DNA from: Lunularia cruciata
Lineage: Eukaryota > Streptophyta > Marchantiopsida > Lunulariales > Lunulariaceae
Length of the DNA: 64,000 bases
Assembly (NCBI GenBank): GCA_948567375.1
Contig: OX419760.1
Span: 22,382,001-22,446,000, forward strand
Direction of reading: 5' to 3'
In this document: piece after piece, positions 10,120 through 20,639 of the stretch
Layout: every line of letters starts with the position of its first letter
How positions within the stretch are numbered: position 1 is the stretch's first letter
The notes under the pieces: generated by a model
What the model was told of the DNA's origin: nothing
The model's input: only the letters and a program-made list of their open reading frames with translations
The model's database searches: none
Position numbers and translations under genes: made by a program

Positions 10120-11270
10120 GACCTTTTTGAGGTTGGTTTGGTGGAGAGTTCACATGGAGAGTATGCATCAACTAAGGTGATGCCAGCCAAGAAAGATATG
10201 CATGGTAACTAAATAGATAGGTAGATGTGTGGAGATTATCATCCTATCAACCAACAGACTAGGGTTGATCGGTATACCATCCCTACACTAGAGGAGATCT
10301 TTGATGTGATTGGGTATGCAAAGGTCTTTAGTACTTTGGATCTTTGAGTAGGATATCATCACTTGCCAATTAAGGAGGAGTGTAAGTCCAAGACAAAATT
10401 TTAGGCTATTGATCCTCATGGCAAAGATATGTCCTATCAATGGAGGTTCTTAACATTTGGGTTCAAGAACACTTATATCAAGTTCTAGAGGGTCATAAAC
10501 AGGGTCCTAGTTGGATTATATTTTGCTCAATGTTATATTGATGACAATTTTTGTCCATAACACTACTATTATGGAGCATGAGAGACATTTGTTGGAAGTG
10601 TTTGAGAGGTTGAGATCTCATGGACTCAAATTATATCCTAGGAAGTATAGATTCTTCCACAAGAAGGTTGAGTATTTGGATCACACAATCTACCCTAGAG
10701 TACTTGGTGTTCAACAGACCAAGGTAGAGGTTATTGCATGGATTCCTTGGCCTATAGATGTGAGTAGAGTGCAAGCATTCCTTGGGTTGGTAAACTTCTA
10801 TCATTGCTATGTTAGAGGATTTAGTGCCATTGTCACGGCCTTGACAAAGCTGACCAAGTTAACATAGGAGTGGTGATCGGGAGATGAGCAGGAGAGATCT
10901 TTTATAGAGCTCAAGGAAAGGTTGACATCTGCACCTATTTTGAGAAGACCAATCAGGGGACAACCATTTCAGGTTCACACGGATTGGAGTATGTTGGGGC
11001 TTGGAGCAATGCTCATCTAGCATGATGATGAGGGGAAGGAGTTTGTGGTGGCCTATGCTAGTTTCTCCAACAATTCAGCAGAAGCAAGTATAGTTCCTAT
11101 GAGAGAGAGTGCTTGGTAATAATATGTGCAATAGCATATTTACAATGTTACCTATTTGGTAACCCCTTTACTCTCATCATTGATCATCAGCAACTAAAGT
11201 TGTTGATGGAATCCAACAAGCTTTTAGGGAAGCTTGCATGATGGGCTCTAATTTTACAAGAGGATGATTT
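10120..11270 (+). pseudogene. B1 reverse transcriptase and RNase H (broken)
   Basis: Copies element RNA to DNA and removes the RNA template. Reverse transcriptase motifs in order: VMPAKKDMHGN near 10180, MCGDYHPINQQT near 10225, the YTIPTLEEIFD region, STLDL near 10330, the FLTFGFKNT segment near 10450 and the active site YIDD near 10535. The thumb region ends in FLGLVNFYHCYVRGF at 10777-10826. RNase H starts at about 10970 with VHTDWSMLGLGAML, keeping the first catalytic Asp, and continues to DHQQLK near 11190. TAG and TGA stops are frequent. B2 carries the same region at 36050-36960 with active site YIDDI. Confidence 0.75.
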
Positions 11271-12637
11271 CATGATTATTCATAGACCTAGATAGACCAT
11301 GATGCAGATGGGTTGAGTAGAAACCCATATCCCAACCAACAAGATCAGAATGGAGCACGTTGGTATGGTGAGACACATGAGGAGATAGTGCCAAGTTGGC
11401 ATGCATCTACCTTTCTTTGCATATTTTTTGAGGCTTTGGTGGTATTTCTTTCATTGCATAAAGGAGGATTTATTGAGGTCATAGATCTAGAGAGTGGAGA
11501 TAGTAGGACAATTCAACAAGAAATTCATGATGATCTCTTAGTGATGGACTATCTTTGCATTGGTGTTGTGGGTAGCACAATTGGAGCCAAGGAGAGAGAA
11601 TGTGTTCTTCATTGAGCTAGATGGTTTAGATTGGAGGAGCAGAAACCTTCTTTGTGTGTGGGAGAATGGTAGAGTGCGAGTAGTACCACTTCCATCTTAG
11701 AAACCATAGTTGGTACTTCATGCTCATGAGGAGCTAGGGCATTTTGGAGTAAAAGTGTACATATAGTTTACTCTAGAGTCATTATTAGTGGTGCGGTATG
11801 CAGACCAATGTAGAGCGATTTGTTGCCAGATGTGTGGTTTGTGACCAAGTTAGAATATCATTCAGTGTTCCTACACCACAATTACACCCATTACCTATCA
11901 TGGGGTTGGGTTACCTTTGGATTTTGGACTTTGTTGGACCTTTACCGTTGACTATGAGACATCATCAATATGTTTTGGTGGAGCACTTCTCCAAGTGGAT
12001 TGAGTTCGTGGTACTTCCTGATACGTCTTGTGAAGAGATGGCTTCCTCATTCTTGGATTGAGTTCTTAGTCATTTTGGTGCACCAATTGAGGTTTTGATT
12101 GATCATGGTACAAGTTCTTGGAGGAGTTTTAGGTCTTGTGTGACAAGGCTTTGATTGATTATTGTACAACCTCTTGAGATCACTTTGAGGTAGATGGCTT
12201 AGCATAGAGAGTGGTTTAGACAATGAAGAGAGGATTGCAAAAGTATAATTTGTAGAGAGGCCACTTGGGAGATTGGGATCTCCAATTACTTTGGTTGGCC
12301 ATGGGCTATCAATTCAGCTAGCAAGCCTCCTTAGCATCCTTCTCTCCTTACTTTTTACTCCATGGATGTGATCTATTTTTGCTTGTAGATACTACTATAG
12401 TTGTGGACTTGGATGATCTAGATGTGTGGATGAGCGTATGTTCTCAACATGCAGAGATCTTTTAGAGAGTGATGCCGATGGCCTTTGAGAACTCAATGAT
12501 TGCTCAACATAGGGATACCTTATGTTATACTACCATTCAAGGACGAGGTTATAGATCCTCAATCCGTCAATTCTATCTAGGTGACTATGTATATCTACAA
12601 CAATCAGCACCAATGATACTTGATGTTTCTATAGGCA
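11271..12637 (+). pseudogene. B1 integrase (broken, split by element A)
   Basis: Would insert the DNA copy into the genome. The HHCC zinc-binding part is visible around 11720-11850 (HAHEELGHFG, then CVVC). The core starts at 11930 with LDFVGPLP, followed by YVLVEHFSKWIE and, near 12095, LIDHGT (the second acidic residue). The third catalytic Glu is not clear. The C-terminal part (12340-12637), with GDYVYLQQSAP, stops abruptly where the LTR of element A starts. Its continuation is at 26213. Confidence 0.7.
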
Positions 12638-13323
12638 TGTAATACCCATTCATGCATGTATGTGTTATTGTGATACTTAGTTTGGTATTATAAGTACTTC
12701 AAAGATATTATTTATATAAAGATAAAGGGTGGTTTTATATTAGTCATGATAAGCTAAAGATAGTCATAGCTAAGATAGAGGGACCTTACTTTAGAGGAAG
12801 TGGAAAAGATGAGGATCACTATTTTGGGTTCTAGTGTGTTGACTTGGTATTATTCTTAGGTATTTGGCTTTGAAGAAAGAATTGAGAACTCTTGGGCTCA
12901 CAAGCCTTTTGTGTTGGATTCTTCTAAAGTCCAAGGATAGCCAATGTGAAGGAATCCTTGACTTAGTAGTAGGGTCAATATAAGATCATTAGGAGAATAT
13001 TCCCATGAGTATAGATATTCCTTTAGCTTTTTGACTTTATTTGACTTTTACCCTAATAACTTGAGTTACTCCAATAATTTATAACTTTAGTACATAATTA
13101 TTTCACAAGTATATAAACTAAGGGTGAGGAGGTACTCATCATCTTTTTATTTGCAACTATCTCTCTCTCATATTGAGTTCTTTAGTGAGTAATGTTTTGA
13201 GTCTTGGAGTGTTAGCCTTGGAAGAGTACGATGGAGTTGGGGTTCTTTGCCTTTTTAGCCTATGGTGTATTACCATAATAGCCATCAGAGGTTCATCTTG
13301 AGTGAGAGACAAGCCGGCTCACA
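12638..13323 (+). repeat. 5' LTR of element A
   Basis: TG...CA LTR of 686 bp, starting TGTAATACCC and ending GGCTCACA. It matches the copy at 25523-26212, and lone copies at 53398-54086 (plus) and 40347-41038 (minus). A TATA box (TATATAA, 13110-13116) precedes a pyrimidine-rich start region. Confidence 0.85.
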
Positions 13324-14238
13324 TTTTTTATTCCATGGCCAGGACCTCTCTAGAAGGCAAGATAATGTTCTACGTACAATCTTTATTAGACAGAAGGAGG
13401 TTATGAGAGCTCACTTGGAGATAACATTAGGGGAGGAAAGATCAAAATTTATGTTAAAGAACCAAGACCCATTTGTATACCATGTAGTTCATTATGATAT
13501 CTTTGAGGTGATATTGTACATCTTGTACAAATGAGAGGATTTGGAGAGATTATGTGAGGTGTATTGTAGATTTTGGGGATTATAGTGATTTTGGAGATTA
13601 TAGTGATTTTGGAGATTATAGTGATTTTGGACAGAATCTCAAATTTGAGATCTAGACTTGAAATTTTTACACATGACAGCTTGAGTTATTTTGCAATTAG
13701 TACACTTGAAATTATTATGAAAGCTATTATAAGCATTGAGCTAGAATTTTTGAAAGTTGATATGGTAAATTACTCCAAACTACATGTTCTCTAGAAATTT
13801 GTACAGAGTCTGAAATTTCTTCAATTTTCAATAGATTGTTTTGAAACTTTCCAATAAATTTTTGTGCATTTTATCCTACCTTTTGGTCCAAGAATTAGAG
13901 AAAGATCATTCTTGTCCAGGGAGTTATGAGTTTTTAAAGTGAGGGGGTGGTTTTCAGACCAAATTTGAAATATGTGTGTTGAATAGAAAGATACCTAGGG
14001 CAAATGGCTTGATGAAAAGATCTGGAATTTTTCAAGGGAAGATGCCTTTAGGTTTTGATCAATTTTACAAAATCTTAGAGTACTTTGACGTACCAACTGA
14101 GAGAATTTAGTGATATTGTGAGGAGGGGTCAATTTTGTAGAGTTGAGATCTCATGCACGAGGAGTGTGAGAGCAACAAAAAGCATATTTGAGTGTTTAGA
14201 CTCATCTTGGGAATATAGAAGGTCACCAAGAGTGAAAA
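13324..14238 (+). other. Element A leader with a 19-bp minisatellite
   Basis: Non-coding, AT-rich leader. I found no convincing primer-binding site just after the LTR. At 13573-13632 the unit GATTATAGTGATTTTGGAG is repeated about three times in tandem. Confidence 0.5.
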
Positions 14239-16440
14239 TTGAAGCTATGTAAGGTTCTTGAATTAAAGTTGAATTTAAAGAAAAGAGAGTTTAGAATAGA
14301 ATTTGAAAAGAGTGTAAAAAAGATCCAAAAGAATACACTACATGGAAGAAAGAGTGAGTCTAAGTGTTTTTTATGTGGAGAGAAGTGGCATAAAGCAAGT
14401 TCATATCCATTGACCTTTGAGAGCAAGAGATTAATGGAAAGGAGAGGTTTACTTGACTTGGGTTTGCATGTTGAACATTCTTTAAGAAGATTAGGAGGGA
14501 GAAGATCTAAGACCAAGGAGTTGTGTGAGGTTTGTGGCGTGGAAGGACTTCCAAAAGGACATGAGTGTAGTGGAGTAAAAGCACTTTTGGAGACTTTGGT
14601 GAAGGATCTAGGAGGGATTATTAGTATAGCTACATAAATATTACCACTTTCATTGGCTAGTTCTCAAAATTAGTGATGGAGATAATCTTTCAACTTATGG
14701 ATAAACTATTCATGATAGTTTGATTAATATGCATTCTAGGATTTGATGTTGCTATAAAAATCTTGAAGAAACTTGAACCTTTTGTGTTCTCTAGGATGAA
14801 TTACTCTCAAATGGTGTTAGTCATGTACATACTCTATTAGTTATATAGTGAGAGAGAGAAAAGAAAAGAAGAAAAGAAAAGATTAAAAGAAAAGAAAAGA
14901 TAGTGAGGGGTTAAGATAAGGAAACCTCCAATTTTCTTTGGCAAGGATGGAGAAGATGTGGAGCCTTTTATGAGAGACTTCAAGAGAGCTTGCATAGGAA
15001 AAAATGAAAGGAAAAAGAGTGAGGGGCCTCATTATTACCAGTTTTCTTTGAAGATGCAGCCCTTACATTGTATGAGTGGGAATACCAAAAGAGAGATGAG
15101 AGATGTGCAAGAAGAGTCTTGGAAGAGTTTTACTTTAGCACTCATTTAGAACTTTCTTCTAGATGAGAGTTATGAGAGATTGATGAATGAGATTATCTTC
15201 ATCAAACAAGGAGATGGAGAGAAAGTGAGAGTCTATGTAGAAAGAGTGGAGAAGTTAGAGTCTAGATTTTTCATAGTGTTGAGGAATGGTGGGGATGATG
15301 TGACGACTACTATGATTGGCATAGGAGCCATGCTCACCAAGAATTCTATGGGATGGCTGAGACCACAAATACGAAGCAAGGTAAGATATGAGAAACCTTC
15401 CAAACTTAAGGCTATCAAGATTGCAATTTGTATGGAGTAGAGTTTGGAAGGGGATGAGAGTGATTTGGTGGTAACGGAGATTGTGCATCCTCCTCAAGGC
15501 TACAATTATGGTGGAAATTCTAATACTTTGTGGCAAGGGTTGCACCACAAGTAATATTTGCTTCAATTCTTGCACCTCTACCAAAAGATCCACTTCAAAC
15601 CATCACAAAACAACTGGCAAATCTCAAGATCAACATAATGCAATTATGGGAGAAAAGAGAGGTGGATCAGAATGTGAGGAGAGGTCCTAAGAGCTCTTGA
15701 AACTATCCATATAGAGGAGGCCACCAACCAACAAAAATTTTAATGAAAGAAATTGTTTTGGTTGTGGAAGAAGAGGTCATATCCAAAGGAACTGCCCAAA
15801 TTCCACTTACCATAGAAGAAGGAGCTATGAAGGAGCCAATAGAGGGAAAGAGGGAGGAGGTGAAACTCAAGTGGATCCTAATCCAAAAAAATGTAAGGAG
15901 ATAGTATCCATAGATGTGGTTGAGAGCAATTATGAGAATGAGGAGTGCTCAAACTCCAAAGGTCTTAATTTGGATGTTTTAGCACAAGAGAAGAAGAGAG
16001 CTCATTTTGCAAAGGATGTATGCTCTTCTCAAGGATTTCCTCATAGAAAGGATACTCCTATGCCTACTAGGAGCACTTGCACTAGTAGCTCAAACACCAT
16101 CAGCAACAAAGACTCCAAGGAAGAAGTTGAGGATGGAGGATTTATTGATCTCAAAGCAACAATGGAACTACAATGTGTTGGAGGATTTTGGTAGTCACAA
16201 GGATAACATTGTAGTGGGCCAACTGATTGCTTTGAATCCTACCTTGGAGAAGGAGCTTAGATGTGGTTTAAATTCTATAAGGAGCAAGAAGAAGAAGAAA
16301 GCAAAAGTTCCAGTATCAATGGGTTTGGTGGATGCCAAACCAACACCATGGGAGGCTTGTGAATATGCCTCCAAGGTTGAGGTGAGAGTGAATGGTCACA
16401 ATATCAAGGATGCACTTGTTGATGGAAGATTATAGTGCAT
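14239..16440 (+). pseudogene. Element A gag region with zinc knuckle (broken)
   Basis: Decayed gag. A hydrophilic N-terminal stretch with a Cys-rich segment (CFLCGEKWH near 14370, later CEVCG) is followed by a purine-rich repeat tract at 14851-14901. A capsid-like part begins at about 14948 (FLRDGEDVEPF-type start, broken). A canonical CX2CX4HX4C zinc knuckle, CFGCGRRGHIQRNC, lies at 15754-15795. The following Lys-rich and acidic segment to 16440 probably leads into the protease, whose active site I cannot see. Confidence 0.55.
14851..14901 (+). repeat. Purine-rich simple repeat
   Basis: GA repeats followed by AAAAG-type pentamer repeats on the plus strand, inside element A. Confidence 0.7.
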
Positions 16441-17159
16441 GCAATGTTAGAGAAGTTGATGAAAAAGTTGGGTATGATACCCTCAAGACCTTCAAAATTT
16501 ATAGTGAGCATGGCAAATAAGAAACAAGTTCAACAAGTAGTGGTGATGGATAAGGTGACAGTTTCAATTATGTGAGTTCAAAATCTCATGACTTTCCAAG
16601 TCTTGAAGGATTCAAGCTATGATTTTCTTCTTGGGAGGCCATGGTTGAGAGCTACATACATAATTGATTGATGGCACAAAGATACTTGAGGATTGGATCA
16701 TCAAACCATAGAGTTATAGTTCATGTTACTAACACCACCAACACTTCACAATCAAATACACCATCTTCTCATTATTGGGAATCAAATTCAAAAGAAGGAG
16801 CTTCAAGAGTGGACACAAGCATGGAAGAAGAGACTTCCATGGAGGAAGATGAATCTAAATCTGATTCAGGTGTGTATCTCTTGTGTGCTATGGATTTTGC
16901 ACCTAAGCTAGAGGTTTTAAAGGACCTAAATAGATCACCATTGACACTTGAGGAGATAGAGAGGAGGTTATCTACCCTCAAGTATGGTCCAAATGTTACC
17001 AAGGAGTAGAAGGTGAGATTTGAGGAGCTTTTTTGCAAGTTCATCCATGCTTTTGCTTTCAAGTACAAGGATCTAAAGGAAGTCACCTTGGAAGAGCACA
17101 AGATTAAGGTGGAGTCACATGCAAGACCAATCTACCAAAAAGTAACGTTGCATTAGTCC

Positions 17160-17607
17160 ACCAATATCTTTGGTTGTGAAAGAGAAGATTGATAAACTCA
17201 AGGAGGCCAAATGTATCTCTGAGGTGGAGAATTTAAAATGGGTGTCTCCAATTGTGATTGTGAAGAAAAAGAATGGTAAGATTTGAGAATGTGTGGATTA
17301 CAAGAAGCTAAATGTTGTTACTATAACGGACTATTACCCTTTGCCATTCATTGATGAGATCTTGGAGAAGAATGTAGGTCATGAGAGGTATAGTTTTGGA
17401 GATGGTTATAGTGAGTATAACCAAATCAAGATTGCACTAGAGCATCAACAAATCACCACATTCACCACAGCTTGGGAGATTTATGTTTTCATGGTCATGC
17501 CTTTTGGGCTTTGCAATGCTCTAGCCTCATTCTAACATTTCATAAACAAGGTGTTTGAACCTTTCATTGGGAAATTTGTGAGAGACTTCATCGATGACTT
17601 TTGTTTC
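17160..17607 (+). pseudogene. Element A reverse transcriptase, 5' part (split by element C)
   Basis: Motifs in order: WVSPIVIVKKKNGK near 17240, CVDYKKLNVVT near 17290, YPLPFIDEIL near 17340, MPFGLCNALASF near 17500, and the active site FIDDF at about 17590. The sequence stops there and resumes at 24218 with FYGSKEEH, because element C inserted exactly after the active site. One TGA and one TAA break it. Confidence 0.75.
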
Positions 17608-18363
17608 TATAATACCAAGGGTTAGCCATATGATCTAGATGTTAAATTTGGTTTGGTAACATCTAGAAAGATGTTATACATGATGGTCAAAATAGATCAA
17701 ATAGAAGTATCACCAAAAGAGTACTTCTACTAATAGGGCAAAAACCAAAATAGACTTGAGAACCTTAGAATCAATAGCTAGACATATGATTTGAAGGTGA
17801 GAATTGGTTTGGTAACATCTGGAAAGATGTACACATGATGAACTAAATAGATCAGAAAGAGGTATCACCAAAAGTGGACTTCTACTAATAGAGTAGGAAC
17901 CAAAATATGCCTAAAATCTTTGAAGGCAATTTTAGAGGCCTAAACGGATGAATTAGGCCTTGAAAATGTGTAGATTCCCCCCCCCCCCAATACAGCAGAA
18001 AGGTTGGCCTTCCCTCCCCCTTGCTTTGTCTTGTCGAGAGCTTTCCAATGGTACCTTACGTGATTTTGAGATTCCTACAAGAAGATTCTCTAAAAGATTC
18101 CCTCCGGTAAAAGCTTGTTTGACCAACCAGAGAGGACCTAGACCAGATAGGACCTAGACCAGATAGGTCACACATCCAAGTAAGTAATCCAAGGGTGGAG
18201 CTTGCTGACATGTCACCTATCTGTGCCTCTAATCCTATGGTGGAGCTTCCTTGGAGGAGATCCTCTTTGTCTATATAATAAAGAGAAGGTGATCCCTTGG
18301 GGCATCAAATGTTTGAGTGTGCAATCTGTGTTTTCTCTCTTCTCTTGTCCTCGGAGTATTACA
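17608..18363 (+). repeat. 5' LTR of element C
   Basis: 756 bp, starting TATAATACC (TG mutated to TA) and ending TATTACA. It pairs with 23482-24217. The two differ by a few percent, mostly transitions. This copy also has a longer C run near 17980 and a 16-bp tandem duplication near 18133-18165. Both copies carry an internal duplication (segments starting near 17651 and 17805) that the related LTR of element D lacks. A TATA box is at 18272-18280. Confidence 0.9.
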
Positions 18364-18364
18364 A

Positions 18365-18375
18365 TGGTATCAGAG
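18365..18375 (+). promoter_or_regulatory. Primer-binding site of element C
   Basis: TGGTATCAGAG one base after the 5' LTR. This is the complement of the 3' end of initiator tRNA-Met, the usual primer for plant LTR elements. Confidence 0.85.
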
Positions 18376-18947
18376 TGAGTGTTCTAGTCCAAGAGAGTGG
18401 ATCACCCCTCTTGGAATAACACGAACTACTAAAACTGAGTAATTTGAGGTGGAAAACATTGAGTAATCGCTAGACTTAGGAAGGACTTGAGAGAGCGGAT
18501 GGGATGGATGCGCCGGGAAGACAATTTCCCGCACCTAGCTTCCATTTTCAAACCCATTCCACATCAAGGTTATGTACATCCAGCGTGAGCAGATGAGGGT
18601 ATCACTAGTTTATCACTTTGGTGCGGAATTCATGGATAGAGTGATGAACTCACCAAACCCGATGATTCTACCTATGGTGATATATGATAGAGAGTGGGAT
18701 TTGATGATCTACATTCTATTATAATAATATGGATATGAATGTCCCAAATCCTCTCCCTTTCAACACTCAAGTAGAAATCCGTTATGTAGTGAGGCCGAAA
18801 GTGATGTTTAGAGATTTTGTGGTTAGGAATTTTGCTGAGGAGTATTATCAATGAGTGATAGCTTCTGAGGTCCCAATGGTAGTTCCGATAGTTCGTGCAC
18901 CTTCCACAATGATTATATTGACTCTGTATTGAAGTAGATGTTAGCAA

Positions 18948-20090
18948 TTGGGTGTTGCAAGAACCATGGATCCGCAGTTGCAAGAGTTGGTGCAAGGAAT
19001 GCAAGGGATGCTGAATGAATTTCGAGAGATTAAGATGACCATGGAGACATTACAAAGTCAAGTGCAGATCCTCAGGAACGATCAAGCCATGCAAGGAGAA
19101 GAGCCGTCTCAAAATCCAATACTTGCAACTGAGGTACTTGGAGAGGCACCCGTGCCTACGAACCCTATCAACGATGAAGCCACATTGCTACTCCGGATGA
19201 AGAAGACCTGCAACATTGAGGCTTACAAGGGGCAGCGTACAATGGGAGTAGTGGAAAATTGGATCTCGAGAATGAATTGATATTTCCGATTGTTCTCAAT
19301 AGAGATCACAGAGCATGTTGCAGGCATGTTTTCATGTGGATACTTGACCGATAAAGCTCTCACATGGTATGATGCTTGGGAACGATCCATGCTGGCCAAG
19401 AGAAGGGAGGTCACATGGACAGCAATGCAAGAAGGACTGCTGAAGAATTTCCAATCGGTGGATTCTGTGCAAATGGCTCGAACCCGACTATGGGGATTGA
19501 GACAGAAGAATAACGTACAAGAGTATGTGGAGGCATTTCTGGATCTGCAAGTCACAATTACCAACATGAGTCCAACAGAGGCTCTCAACAATTTCAAACG
19601 AGGGTTGAAAGAGTGGATTCGCCAAGAAGTCATGGTGCAAAACCCTCGCACGGTATTTGAAGCCATTGCTTGTGCGCAGAGAATAGCAATAGCATTAGGT
19701 GGAGGTGAAGGAGTAGTTCCACCTCAACATTATCGGGCAGAAATGTTACACATGGGTGGACCAGTACCGTGGAATTGGGCAACCTTCGATTCCAGGATTG
19801 AGGAGCACAACCGCTTCAAGGGGAGCGGGGACGGGTAGAAGAACAAAGAGATGGAGTCCCACGAGGAGAAGGGACTCAAGGAGACAACGCCATTGTTACA
19901 GTTGTGGCCGTATTGGGCACATATCTACCAATTGTCGCACTTGTTTCTCTAGAGGCCCTCGGCCTTCGTATAGGCGATCTTTGAACAACATGGAGAGGCA
20001 CATTGAAGAAGAGGAGGTGGAAATCACTTTGGAAAACAAAGATCGCCAGTAAATGTACCTTGCGGCCTTACTGGCTCAATAAGGAAGTAG
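18948..20090 (+). pseudogene. Element C gag (nearly open, broken)
   Basis: Capsid and nucleocapsid protein. An N-terminal coiled-coil-like segment (18960-19110) is followed by the capsid region with LTWYDAW near 19360, then a canonical zinc knuckle, CYSCGRIGHISTNC, at 19894-19935. The capsid lies in one frame and the knuckle in another, shifted near 19830. The protease and pol downstream are back in the capsid frame. In element D the knuckle is in frame with its gag, so the shift in C is damage and not programmed. A stop lies at 19278. Confidence 0.8.
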
Positions 20091-20147
20091 AGAAGCAAGG
20101 AAAGGAAGAAGAATAATGCGCAAAGATCCCAAAAGGTAACCTCACAA

Positions 20148-20492
20148 TTGATTGTCGTGAATGGAATCCTAGAAGGTAATCAAGTGAGAGTATTAATAGA
20201 TCCGGGAGCAATAGAGAATTTCTTGGCTCGCTCTATTGCAATAAGATTGGGAATGGATCTAGAGAGAGATGGAAGTGAAGAAGTAGAGTTACCAAATAGG
20301 CAAACAGAGAGGATTCAATCATTACCTAGACGGGTAACCCTCTCTGTAGGAGAATATCAAGAAGCAATTGAGTGGCGAGTGATACAATTAGCCTGTTATG
20401 ATGCAATTTTAGGCATACCATGGATGGAGCAGTACAACCCAATGGTGGATTGGAGGAAGAAAGTAGTACCAATGGTCAATCATTGGGGTTAA
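20148..20492 (+). pseudogene. Element C protease domain
   Basis: Retropepsin-like domain. The active site reads VLIDPGAIENFL: the catalytic Asp is present, but the Ser/Thr of D-S/T-G-A is Pro, which should disable it. The second hydrophobic strand with the Gly (AILGIPWMEQYNP) is present at 20404-20442. Confidence 0.75.
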
Positions 20493-20639
20493 AGAAAATA
20501 ACACAAGCAGAAACTGCCTCTATATGTCGTAGGGATGACAACTGTCTATAAGACCAATAGATGTTTTATGGGTCTAATAAGAGAAGTCTAGAGTGCACAA
20601 CTCGCTGGAAAAATTCCTGAGAAATTGAAGGATGTGGTG

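Noticed and set aside
13573..13632. 19-bp repeats as a CRISPR array
   Set aside because: The repeats are directly adjacent without spacers and lie in a plant retroelement leader.
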